Shown here piece by piece: positions 49,754-64,000 of a DNA stretch of 64,000 nucleotides; the stretch's first letter is position 1; the number at the start of each line of letters is the position of its first letter. The position numbers and the translations under genes were made by a program. The notes below the pieces were generated by a model, which did no database searches, had not been told where the DNA came from, and saw only the letters and a program-made list of their open reading frames with translations. The stretch covers positions 372,001 to 436,000 of the forward strand of contig WACJ01000039.1 in assembly GCA_008973525.1 (NCBI GenBank). Direction: 5' to 3'. The DNA comes from Stenopsyche tienmushanensis (taxonomy: Eukaryota > Arthropoda > Insecta > Trichoptera > Stenopsychidae).

Positions 49754-50016
49754 ATGTTCGAGTATGGCATCCGATCGCGAAACGTTTATTCGTCATATCA
49801 GCGGTCCGAAAAGTGGACCAGTTGGACATATAGACTTTATTGCCCTGACTCCGTTCTCTTTTGGGGTTTTTTTGCGGTATTTTCGGGGATAATACAATCA
49901 CAGAAGTTCGCTCAGAAGCTAAGTTACATGGTTCACACCAAATGAGGTCGCGAACTAGTCTAGACTTTCCCCCATCCATAAAAACTATATATTTATATAT
50001 CTTACTAATTTATGCT
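49754..50016 (+). repeat. interspersed repeat family B, copy 2
   Basis: Plus-strand counterpart of the inverted copy at 16140-16361, sharing both ends and the CACCAAATGAGGT block. Here 60-80 codon frames run through the repeat but do not correspond frame by frame to those in copy 1, so I treat it as non-coding repeat DNA. Confidence 0.6.
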
Positions 50017-51732
50017 GCTATATTAGCTAGTTTTGTTATTTACAGCACGATCTTGCCATCGATTTTCTACAATTTATTACTTAAAGCGTTAAAAATATCT
50101 CATTTTTAATTAAAACTATTTGTAAAGTTGAATACCTCTGGACGTAACCGGTATTGAATTGATAATGATGATCAGCGGGTCTCAAGTATATGAGACTTTG
50201 CTTAGCGCCGTTTGAGTATCACGCAGTAGTAGGGCCCTTTAGAGAAAATGTGAGGCCTAGACCCAGGGCCGTAACTAGGGTATGATGCGCCCGTGGCAAG
50301 AATCAAAATTGCGCCCCCCTCCCACATTTTCGGACGGATATTTTCAATACATTTTTTAAAGGTGATAAAATAATGTTTAATATTTTGACTTAATTTTATT
50401 ACAACATTGCTACATTAAAAAAAGTGCTAATGTTAGTTATAAACAAAATGGCGTCGTTATAAGATATTTCATTAGACTTTTTTTTTATTGATATCAAGAA
50501 TTTGTCGGATTTTTTCTATTGATCTGAAAACATTTTTTTTAAATTTTTATTATGTGCAGGAGCAGAATATACCTATAAAAGTATATAATTAAAAACTAAG
50601 TAGTTTTTTTAATCAAACTTTTATATATTCTTGACAAATTTTACCCACAATTTTACAATATTATAGTGAGAAACCACCTAAAACTTCAGCCGGGTCAGTC
50701 AAAAACAGCCGTTTTTGAAAATGCAGTTTCTAGAAAATGTCATTTAACCCATCGATGCACAGTTACCGTCAAATACAGTCATGTGTTAGCAGATAATACT
50801 TGCTTATTGCGCCAGAATAAGTTCATGCATACCGTCTTCGCCGACACTTCAAATCTTATCTCATACCGACGAAACTCATCAAAATGAAAACAAACTTAGG
50901 TGGCTCAAAAACTCTCAAACTTCTCAAAATAAGATAAATTAATTTTGATAAATAATTTGATTTTTGCGATATACCGACTTGAAGTACATACATATTATAA
51001 ACATCAAGTACTAAAGTAGTAAAAGTTTTATCGCATTCTACTTCCAATATATTTTACTTTGGTCTGTTTTTATGCGGATCTTTTTTATGCGATTTTGATA
51101 TTATGCCATTTTAAGAAATAATGGAACTTATCCCTCATTTTTCTATAAAGAACAAAGCTTTTTTATGCTAATACGCATAAAAAAGTCTAAAATTGTCGGA
51201 AAAATATATTTGGGAAGAAATGACTATCGGCGAAAACGAAGAATTAAATTTACAAAACATTAATACTTTACAGTCCGTGCGTTTCGCGCTAAGCTTCGCT
51301 GAAAGTCCAGGCGATTTCGTAAGAAATTCATGAAACTCTACTTCTTTCGTAAAATTGATATAATTCTTAAACCAGCCAATAGATTGAAACGAAATTTTAG
51401 TGGTGCCTACAAAAGAGCTTACTGCACAGATATATTTAAACAAAACAGATGTTTTCAATGTATGGTGCGTGTATCAGCGCGACAAAATGCAAAAAGTAAC
51501 TTTTTGATTTGAATTATATAAAAAGGCATTTATCAAATGACACCCAAACACATGAGCAAAAAATAAAGGCAACATTTAGTTAGTTCATCGTTCTATTTAA
51601 AAATTATATTTGAATTGTGTATTTTAACACTGAAAATTGGCAACTAAATTGAAATAAATTAAAATTGTAGCAACAGTACCAGACTTTTAGATAAAAAGAT
51701 GATGAATAATATCATCAAAGCTTCAGTTTGAA

Positions 51733-51935
51733 ATGGAAAGAAGATGTGTCCCAATTATTCCGACTGATATGCTATTTGTATTGAAGCGCGTGCAGTTTCC
51801 GGTGCGAGCATCAACAGAGTACAGGGAAATACAGGGCATGCGTGCATGCTTCTCACATGGACAGCTGTATGTGGGCTGCTCACGCCCAAATCATTTATTA
51901 CCAGACGCTACGCACCATACGAATTTTTTTTAAGC
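51733..51935 (+). pseudogene. Helitron helicase C-terminal fragment
   Basis: A 66-codon frame reads VPIIPTDMLFVLKRVQFPVR and, after a short unrelated stretch, CFSHGQLYVGCSR. These are the two last conserved blocks of the Pif1-like helicase of Helitrons, where normally a FAMTINKxQGQ helicase motif stands between them. That motif is lost or scrambled. The rest of the Rep/helicase protein is absent. Confidence 0.7.
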
Positions 51936-51969
51936 ATCCAAGAGCACTTCATTAGCACGACATGAACGC

Positions 51970-52320
51970 GATCTTTAGGACGAGAAAAAAGATAGGAAGC
52001 CTCCTATTCGACAAAGAGAAAAAAGTGAAAAACGAAAATCAGGGGGTTTACGAGATCGAATGCGCAGCCTGCATCATGTCGTACATTGAACAAACCAATA
52101 GATAGATCGCCCACAGGGTGAGAGGATATCAGAAAGCAGTTTTGCAATTGGATTACAAATCAGCAATAACCGAATATGTTACGAAGAACGATCATCACAT
52201 CAATTTTGCGACACATAAACTATAGCAACAGTCAAAAACGTCAGCATCAAAATTACAAGAGATCAAAAAACGAAGAAACTCAGCAATCAACAGACGATAT
52301 GACGGCACTAGCATTCCTAG
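51970..52320 (+). pseudogene. Penelope-like element, GIY-YIG endonuclease fragment
   Basis: One frame with only two stops over about 330 nt reads SLLFDKEKKVKNENQGVYEI, CAACIMSYIEQTNR, a stop, IAHRVRGYQKAVLQLDYKSA and ITEYVTKNDHHINF. GVY followed at about 12 residues by Y(I/V)xQTxR, then a His/Arg-rich helix and KSAxxEHxxxxxHxINF, is the GIY-YIG endonuclease found at the end of Penelope-like retroelement proteins. The reverse transcriptase part is not present. Confidence 0.7.
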
Positions 52321-52325
52321 ATTTT

Positions 52326-52346
52326 ACTTACTTACTTACTTACTTA
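52326..52346 (+). repeat. ACTT microsatellite
   Basis: Five perfect tandem units of the tetranucleotide TTAC/ACTT inside a duplicated CCTAGATTTT context (about 52316 and 52349). Confidence 0.8.
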
Positions 52347-52499
52347 TTCCTAGATTTTGGCTACCAATTTTACCGAAAATTAAAGCACCAATGACCAGCT
52401 AAAAGATCTGAAAGTGTAAACAATCTCCAATAAAGACCGCAAAGCAACGGCAATGGACGAAGGATGCTCACAAGGAGCATAGAAGTCAGGCATTTATTT

Positions 52500-52690
52500 T
52501 GATAATTAACGAGCACCATTCTTATCGCTGACCATTTTTTTATTCCCCCTTTCTACTTCTTCAAAAGTAAACTGACAGATTTGCACAGCAACTCATTCCT
52601 TTTATTTTCGCAACACAATAATAGGCAAAAATAATTAAGCAACAGCAAGCAGATGCTATGCATGTTGGACATAAGAAATTGAACATTTTT
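52500..52690 (+). repeat. interspersed repeat family C, copy 2
   Basis: Same ordered blocks as 27950-28200, including CGCAACACA followed by TAATAGGCAAAA and GCAGATGC(C/T)AT. The two copies differ mainly by small indels. Confidence 0.65.
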
Positions 52691-53077
52691 TTATTGATTT
52701 TTTTTTTATTAATTTGGACGTATGTATTATGTTTTAATGCACCTATATCTTGAGTCATATAAAGGCAATTCAAACAGAATACTCGCGCGCTAGTGCAACC
52801 ATCACGACGAGCGCGTGGGAGCGGGGCGCCGCCCGGGGGCTCTGCCCCGAGAGCGCCCCCGCTCCGACGCTTTACATCAAGAGAAGCCAACTTTGGTGAA
52901 TAGATGCACCATTATTTTCCAGCACGATAACGCGCGACCTCTGTTATCGAAATTGAAAAAAATTGCATTGAGAAAAAAACCGCAATAAATTGTAAGAACA
53001 TCTAATATTGACATAATTTACATTTACTTACTTATTAGTGTTTCTCGTGTATTTTTCGTTTGGACGAAAATGAGGCA

Positions 53078-53179
53078 GGGGCGCACTGGCCGAGGGGCGC
53101 ACTGGCCGAGGGGCGCACTGGCCGAGGGGCGCACTGGCCGAGGGGCGCACTGGCCGAGGGGCGCACTGGCCGAGGGGCG
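53078..53179 (+). repeat. 16-bp minisatellite, six perfect units
   Basis: GGGGCGCACTGGCCGA is repeated six times without a mismatch (53078-53173), followed by six bases of a seventh unit. It is strikingly GC-rich for its surroundings. Because 16 is not a multiple of three, all three frames stay open, so the overlapping minus-strand ORFs here are artefacts. Confidence 0.95.
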
Positions 53180-53685
53180 TAGGTGGTGTTGGTGCTGATG
53201 AAGCAATATAAGGAGATGATACAACGAGCGCCGAAACACTTTTTTTCGGGTATCCAAAAATGACTAATCGGGTCGACACTTAAAATTCTTACGAGCTTCA
53301 TCGGGAACACTGATTATCCATAAAATTGGATCACCGCTAAAGTGGAGATAAAGCATCGCTAATCAATTATTATATCATGTTGCTTTGAATTAATGACATC
53401 GATGGTGTTATCTATCTCGAGCCAATTATGAGTAATGAAGCAAGTATGTACATATTATCTCCAAACGAAGAATCGGGAACCCCATGAGAGATATCGAAAA
53501 TGACTCATTGCGAATCTTATGTCAATTTACGTGTTAATGCATTTAGAGTAAAATGGTCAAGTAAAATAAAAATCACGTACAACTCTCTCAATCGGGTCGG
53601 TATCCTGCGTTTTGCGCCCCAATCCCTGTTGCGCCCGTGGCAGGCGCCTGCTTTGCCACGCTCTAGTTACGACCCTGCCTAGACC

Positions 53686-55862
53686 GACTAATATTATAGG
53701 GGCCCTTCAAATTTTAAACAAAATTCTGGACAAGAAATATAAATCGTGACACTTTCTTGCTTGCTAATGGTGTAGTGGTTGCTTTATGCTACATACACGT
53801 ACGCACACTATGTTGTATCTTTTTTTCGTGACGTTCAAGACAATTTTCCCTACCTTACCTACACAAACATCACTTTAAAATCAAACAATAATAAAATATT
53901 ATTGTTGTTTTCATTGATTGTTTGAGATTTGAACACGAGGAGTAAAAGAATGATGCAATGCGGCGTTATATCGTTGCGAGAAATTTTCGCCAAAAGTGCG
54001 GCGTGGCGATATATAGACGTCGGACTACTTTTAACGAAAAATATTCATTATGATAATAAAATAATAAAAACCCTTTATGATTTAAATATTTATTCATTTT
54101 CATTATTTCATTAGAAAGTATTCAAAAAATATAGCAAAGAAATAGCGGAATGAACATAAATATATAGGAATGATAAAAAAAACATATTTATGGTATTTGA
54201 TACAGACAGAGTATTATTACATTTGTTTGAGTATTGAAACAGAAAAATCTTGAAAATAGATAAAATATGTAATGCATGCTTGGATTAAATTATAAATCAA
54301 ATGCTATTGTGATTGAAGCAATTTTCTTTTATTACAATGACATTACGATAGTAATTTTTAAGTCAAGGTGAATTTTGAAAAAAATGTCTTAATTTGTACA
54401 GACCATCGAATCGAATATATATCGCTTTTAATTTTTGGTATTTTAGCAAAACTTTAGGAGGTTTTTTTGAGAAATATTATTACATAAATCTTAAATAGAT
54501 AAAGATGAAAAGTAAAATAGTAAAGTTGAATTTATTACGTACATTATTCACAACAAATTTATAATTTGATCAAAAATATTTGCACTATTTATGCGTCTAC
54601 TTTGATGACATATTTTGTATAAAAACGTGATCACTAAAACTAATCAATAGATTGCACTCGTAACGTTGATTTACGCCGATAAAATTATGTCAACAAAATA
54701 AATCTACTTCACAGTTATTGTATTTTTCTATAGTGCTATTTTTTTCATTATAATGATATTGAATCATACTAATCAAATTTGTGGTTTTAATATATTGTTC
54801 GATATGGTGAATAACAAATATTAATAAATATTTTACAACGATTAAATATATTATTAAACATAATTATTTTATCATTTGTGTTTTAGAAATTACACCTATT
54901 TATATCTTTGTTTAACAATATAATTGTTCAAGAAAAGTAAGTAAAATACAGATGAATCAAGGTGTTGTTTTAATTCATGATTTACATATTTAAAAAGATA
55001 AAATATACCCACAAGGAATGTGCTTATATAGTAAATTGAATATATATAAATATAAATGTAACGATATAATTGATAATCATATAATTTATATAAATACAAT
55101 GATAACATTAAATAATTTTTATTTTTGTAGAGCACCCAAAACTAAAGTACAATTATCACAATCAAAATTTAATTATTCTTAATAACGCGCAAATGTTTAA
55201 AAATTAATTTCATTTGATTTGAAATTACGCAATTAACATAGTTAAAATTGTAGAGGTACCAGCATAGAATATCGTTTGCAATGGCAATTTTAAATGATAT
55301 TATAATATTGAACGATGTAAATAGAAATAAAAATATTTTAGAGCCTCTTTAAATGTAAATATATTCGTTTATCAATATTAAATTAAGACTACAGATAAAC
55401 ATTTTAACCCATTTAAAAATTAGTTAAGAAAATAAATAATTAAACATGGGCATATAGATAGAATCACAAATATCTATTCGATGCCCATTAAATATTACAT
55501 AATATCATACATAAATATGTGACCAAAAATATGCACAAAAGAAAGTCTATCTGGCAGTTCGCATATAATATATAAAAAAAATAATGCGATATAATAAAGC
55601 ACTTTATAAAATAAGAAAGTATTACGTAATATCTACAAATGTGCTATAAAATAAGATACATTAACATATTTCAACGTCCAATGTAAAGGTGGCTTTGTTC
55701 AATGTGACCAAAAAATGAGAACTATATATTTAATATCTACATATATAATCTTACAAAATAATAGCTTTTAGCTTTCATTTCATTAATTGTTAACATTAGA
55801 ACATGATATACGTCTCAAAGACAATCTATTTTAAATTGAACTATGTACAGTTAAGGTGTTCA
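53686..55862. other. AT-rich intergenic region downstream of PAPSS
   Basis: Very AT-rich, no frame of interest. The part next to 55863 should contain the PAPSS 3' UTR. I see no RNA gene or named element. Confidence 0.5.
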
Positions 55863-60340
<4,478 letters not shown>

Positions 60341-61140
60341 CTGGAACAAAAAGCAAAATGCTAATTTGAAATAAAATCATAAATTATTTAAACAGAGCAA
60401 AATTTAATAATTAAAGCTGACTATTACAAGTGTAAAGAATTTAAAGATATATCTAACAGACATCAACATTCATAAGTTCATGTAGTTTTACAACTATAAT
60501 GAAGACTAATTCTAAAATTCCTTGTTTGAACTTTAATTAATACTTTCACATGAACTATATAAAAATAAAATAAGGGCAAATCTCTGTTGAGGATAAAGCA
60601 TTTCAGCTGAACTATATCCACATGTGTCATAGACAGGGCTGGAAATGGACGTTAAATTAAATATTTCTATCATCAAACATGCTTCAAAATGCCCAATTTA
60701 TAAAACTTTATAATCGAGTGTATTTATTTCAATATTGGTACTTTTATCAGATAAAGTTCATCAAGATCTACAAAGGCCATTTCTCATCAGGAAATTAAAT
60801 GGTCAGTGGATGAGCCCAACCGGCTCTATAGAGCCGGATGATAAATTCAATATTGTTTGCGGAACTAATTCTTAAAATACATACATTATTATCTGAATTC
60901 AATACATTTTTACAATCAATTTAGTCGGCAGATCGTACAGAAATTTTCATACATTGTGGTATTTATATATTTCCAATCGACATTATCCTCTGCTTGTTAT
61001 AAGATAATTTCATCATGAGTGTCGTTTGTTCAGTCAAAAAATTGAATAATTCATTTATGCTTATCAATTGTATGTATCCAGTCAAAGTAGTTCTTGCGCA
61101 CCTTTTTCCTCAATGTTAAATAATACGATACACATTCTAG
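60341..61140. other. upstream of PAPSS exon, nothing recognised
   Basis: AT-rich. I searched the minus strand for a short start exon ending in phase 0 before the exon at 60340 and found none that is convincing. Confidence 0.35.
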
Positions 61141-61299
61141 CAAAATGATTTATGTAACATTTATTTTTTTAAGAATGCACATGCACCATACTTTCATATT
61201 GGGAGTATCGAAAAGTATTCGCGTATTTAGTATAAAAAGTTCAGATTTATTAAAAACAAAAAAATATATATACAACATTATAAAGTATATTTCCTATCG

Positions 61300-62030
61300 T
61301 TATTTAACATATTCAGTTGCAATTAGGGAATCCAATCCCGGGATCCCGGACAGTTTTAGGTGCTCATGGATCCCGGGACTAGTAAACATAGTCTCGAAAA
61401 ATTTGGGATTGAAATTTCTATCGAATAGAAATCATACACCTCACCAGCACATCGAAGGCTACTAAATCGAGACATTCCCGCCGACATCTGGACGCATGGA
61501 AACAGTGGCGCAACTACTAATTGGCGAGCTTAAGCGACGCCTAGGGGCAGTAACTGTCTAATCTATGTATATTTACAGTACATATATGTTTTTCAAATTG
61601 TTATATTAAACTTTCCCTACCGGTGATGTATTTACTACACTTCGACTCTAATAATGAGAATATGGATATGAAATATAATCGATACGGGGTTCAGATTTTT
61701 TGTATTCCTCCGTTATATAATTACGAATCACATCAAAGCATTATAGTATATAAGTATTTATCTGCAGCGACGAAAATTAATAATTTGTCGGGTAATCGGG
61801 AATTTAGCGAGTTTTAGTCCGTGTCTCGGCATAAAGGAATTTAATCAGTCACATTGATGATGATATGCGAAAATGGGAGTTCACACGGTCATCAACTCGA
61901 ACTAGCATTTAAATATATGATGATGATACCTCCAACGAGTGAGGAGGCTGAGTGTGCATTTTCAGCAGCAGGTTTTCTGGCTTCCAAAATCAGATCCAGA
62001 CTAAACGATCGATAACATTAGTTATCGATC
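61300..62030 (+). mobile_element. hAT transposase C-terminal remnant
   Basis: About 61860-62012 reads LELAFKYMMMIPPTSEEAEC and AFSAAGFLASKIRSRLNDR. This is the hAT dimerisation signature (PPTSxxxERxFSxAGxxxxxxRxxL). Upstream, 61470-61560 gives TVAQLLIGELKRRLG and further stop-broken sequence that could be earlier parts of the same protein. No terminal repeats were identified. Confidence 0.75.
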
Positions 62031-62049
62031 GGGTAATATAATATAATAA

Positions 62050-62785
62050 GTCATTTTTTAAAATCACAAATATTTAACCTAATGCTTAATGCTAAGCCCT
62101 AATGCTTCACAATTCTTAATGACTATCTATCAATCATACGCTTATAATTTTAGAAAAAATAATGAGCGTTTGTATGAGGAAAAAATTCCATTTCAAGCAC
62201 TGATCACAAATATGTTACAGATGTCTTCAAAAAAACGTTTAGATCCATAGAAAATAAACATAAATGATTATTATACGTCAGAACACGATAGAAAGCAGTT
62301 CGCCAGGAAATGGACGATAATGTGAGGGGAAAGCCAGCCACAAATATGGCGAAAGAGAAGTAATAATATGTGGTAGATGTGCGTGTGCAAAATGCTCAGG
62401 ATTATACAATAATATTAATTACATTATTTTTATGGTACGGCCGATGTAACTTACACATAATCTAATCATACAGGAAACTCTCGATTGACGGACATCATGA
62501 GGACTACAATTCAGACGTCGAAGGTTAATCGTTGTGAAGAACTATAACTGCATTTACGATATCATCTTGCTGAACAATAATCAGTAGGAGAATAATAAAT
62601 CATTACGGGTTAGTATGCCAACGCAACAGGTCATATTGTCTATTTAAAGACACCACAAGAATAATTAATATGGACTTGATGATACATCATATTTAATAAC
62701 AGGAAAATATACCGCATAATAAAGATCTAGCAGTTTGTCAATAAAAGATACAAACGTGTTGGATGAAAAGTGAATCAATCGTTAA
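62050..62785. other. AT-rich, nothing recognised
   Basis: No gene or named repeat is seen in this stretch. Confidence 0.35.
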
Positions 62786-62791
62786 TGAGGG

Positions 62792-62989
62792 GGATTCCAC
62801 GAGCGTGGTTTTTTGTGCGTGGTTTACTAGCATGTCCATTACTGCAGTGAAGTGATCACACTTTTAGGTTAACGATCACTTGTGAGACATCTTTTCGAAA
62901 GCTTTGAAAGTGCAATCGATGACGGAGTAGCTGACAAAAGTAATATTGTGAGCTACTCCGTCTGCTAGTAAACCACGCTCGTGGAATCC
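62792..62989. mobile_element. foldback element with three nested inverted repeats
   Basis: GGATTCCACGAGCGTGG (62792-62808) is perfectly complementary to 62973-62989. TGGTTTACTAGC (62820-62831) pairs with 62963-62974, and GACGGAGTAGCT (62921-62932) pairs with 62951-62962. The right arm is continuous while the left arm is interrupted by loops, so the left side has gained insertions or the element is composite. No coding potential. Confidence 0.75.
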
Positions 62990-63539
62990 GTCCATAAGAG
63001 CAGCGAGTGACCAAAAGAAAGCCATGACACAGTTTGGGTCACAACTATTTAAAACGTATTAAAATATCGTGCAAATCTAAAACAATTAATTACAGATCCT
63101 GGATATTTCAACGAGATATTTTGCACTATTACATCCATAAAAAATAAAATATTTTTATTGAGAATATTTGTGGATTTTGATGCATTTTATTTATATTCAT
63201 CAGATTTATCGTATAATATGGATATTAAATGGTATTAAATGATGGAAAAATGAGAGCATGCAACACATTCCTCGCTCGACTCAACGCCATCATCCAAGTC
63301 AAAGGCGGCTATATTCAATGAATAAGTAACGCTCAATATGGTCGGTCTTGTATATACGTTCGATGAACAAAGCAGCAATAAACAATTCATATAATCGGCA
63401 AAAGCATCAAATTTCACATCAAAGCGATGTGCACATTTGTTACGTCCGATTTACTTATTAAGCAAATTATTCACGTGAAAGAATTTCTAAAATTGCACCG
63501 TATCAATTATTATTATGTTGTTGTTTCAAGCTTAACCTG

Positions 63540-63800
63540 TTGAGTAGTTGTCTAATTTTAAATAATCATAAACTTAGATGCTATATTTGTATGTCCGCCA
63601 TTTATCTTCCGTACAAATCCATTTATCTGGCAAGACCCCCGCAACGTGTATGAAGCTTGTATATAAATAAATAAACACTGTCGATAGCACATAATATTCG
63701 GTAATTTCTTTGCGTAAATATAAACAATAGACTTTAAATCGATTCATTATATAAACAAAAATATTTTTTCTTTTGGTTTTTGAAGGGAACATGTATAGGC
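63540..63800 (-). repeat. interspersed repeat family A, copy 5 (best preserved ORF)
   Basis: On the minus strand the ORF (63574-63792) contains MNRFKVYCLYLRKEITEYYV, then VFIYLYTSFIHVA, DKWICTEDKW and KYSI. It is nearly the consensus of copies 1 and 2 at the opposite end of the window. The tail also resembles that of copy 2 (TTAGACAACTACTCAACAGG against TTAGCTCACTACTCAAAGGG). Confidence 0.7.
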
Positions 63801-64000
63801 ACTGTATAATAGATTGGCTTTAACGTCACGATAAGTGAAACTCCGAATGTACATTGTAGTGTTTCTATAGCATACCGCAACTACTACATCAGTAGCAAAC
63901 CTATTTTATTATATATTACACAACACACGACCACATCTTTTAGCTAATAATTTCCATTAACAAATAGAAAAAGGAAGCATAAAATCGACTTTTTCTAAGA

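Larger units (their letters stand above)
50264..53677. mobile_element. hAT-like DNA transposon with 8-bp target duplication, loaded with nested fragments
   Basis: Left end CAGGGCCGTAACTAGGG; right end, complemented, CAGGGTCGTAACTAGAG. The terminal repeats extend further with GCGCCCGTGGCA-type sequence. Both ends are flanked by the identical 8-bp CCTAGACC (50256-50263 and 53678-53685), the duplication size of hAT elements. At 3.4 kb it has room for a transposase, but I recognise none. Its interior is made of other debris: TATGCGATTTT repeats at 51060, a Helitron helicase scrap, a Penelope-like endonuclease scrap, a family C copy and a minisatellite. Confidence 0.85.

Noticed and set aside
53024..53310. 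Three overlapping minus-strand ORFs
   Set aside because: Produced by the 16-bp minisatellite, which is open in all three frames.
60441..60475. Minus-strand ATG followed by a GTTAGA donor-like site as the missing PAPSS start exon
   Set aside because: It would add only four residues, has a poor donor and no similarity to known PAPSS starts.

Overview
The window is nuclear DNA of an animal, almost certainly an insect. The genes are split by short GT-AG introns with AT-rich interiors, the background is very AT-rich with a few CpG-rich islands, and the repeats (mariner, piggyBac, hAT, Tigger/pogo, Harbinger MITEs, R1-type and Penelope-like retroelement pieces, Helitron debris) are typical of insects. 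I cannot fix the order from the sequence alone.

Five protein-coding genes can be assembled exon by exon, with reading phase preserved across every junction. From left to right: (1) 11553-23669, minus strand, 7 exons, a 1391-residue serine-rich and acidic, probably nuclear protein (slender-lobes-like; name tentative). (2) 26923-39058, minus, 14 exons, the folliculin-interacting protein FNIP (1288 residues). (3) 40329-44389, plus, 12 exons, the ATAC-complex acetyltransferase-family protein KAT14 (683 residues). (4) 44775-48569, minus, 8 exons, mitochondrial isovaleryl-CoA dehydrogenase IVD (417 residues). (5) 55863-60340, minus, 13 exons, bifunctional PAPS synthase lacking only its first coding exon. 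FNIP and KAT14 diverge from a 1.27 kb gap; KAT14 and IVD converge with 385 bp between stop codons. The genes are unrelated housekeeping functions (mTORC1/lysosome signalling, chromatin acetylation, leucine breakdown, sulfate activation) and I see no operon-like logic.

The left 11.5 kb has no assembled gene. It holds a GC-rich, CpG-rich promoter-like island (about 8.1-11.0 kb) containing a plausible first coding exon on the minus strand (9762-9821) that would belong to a gene continuing past the left edge, plus a multi-membrane-segment fragment (4529-4963), a possible secreted-peptide ORF (6717-6947) and copies of an interspersed repeat with a conserved small ORF.

The introns and gaps are graveyards of mobile elements. 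The clearest are a mariner with terminal repeats and TA duplications lying 20 nt inside a FNIP intron (30951-31800), a 3.4 kb hAT-like element with a perfect 8-bp target duplication (50264-53677) that encloses Helitron and Penelope-like fragments and a 16-bp minisatellite, a 195-bp Harbinger-type MITE (16545-16739), and three decayed piggyBac transposase tails in a row (20.6-22.7 kb).
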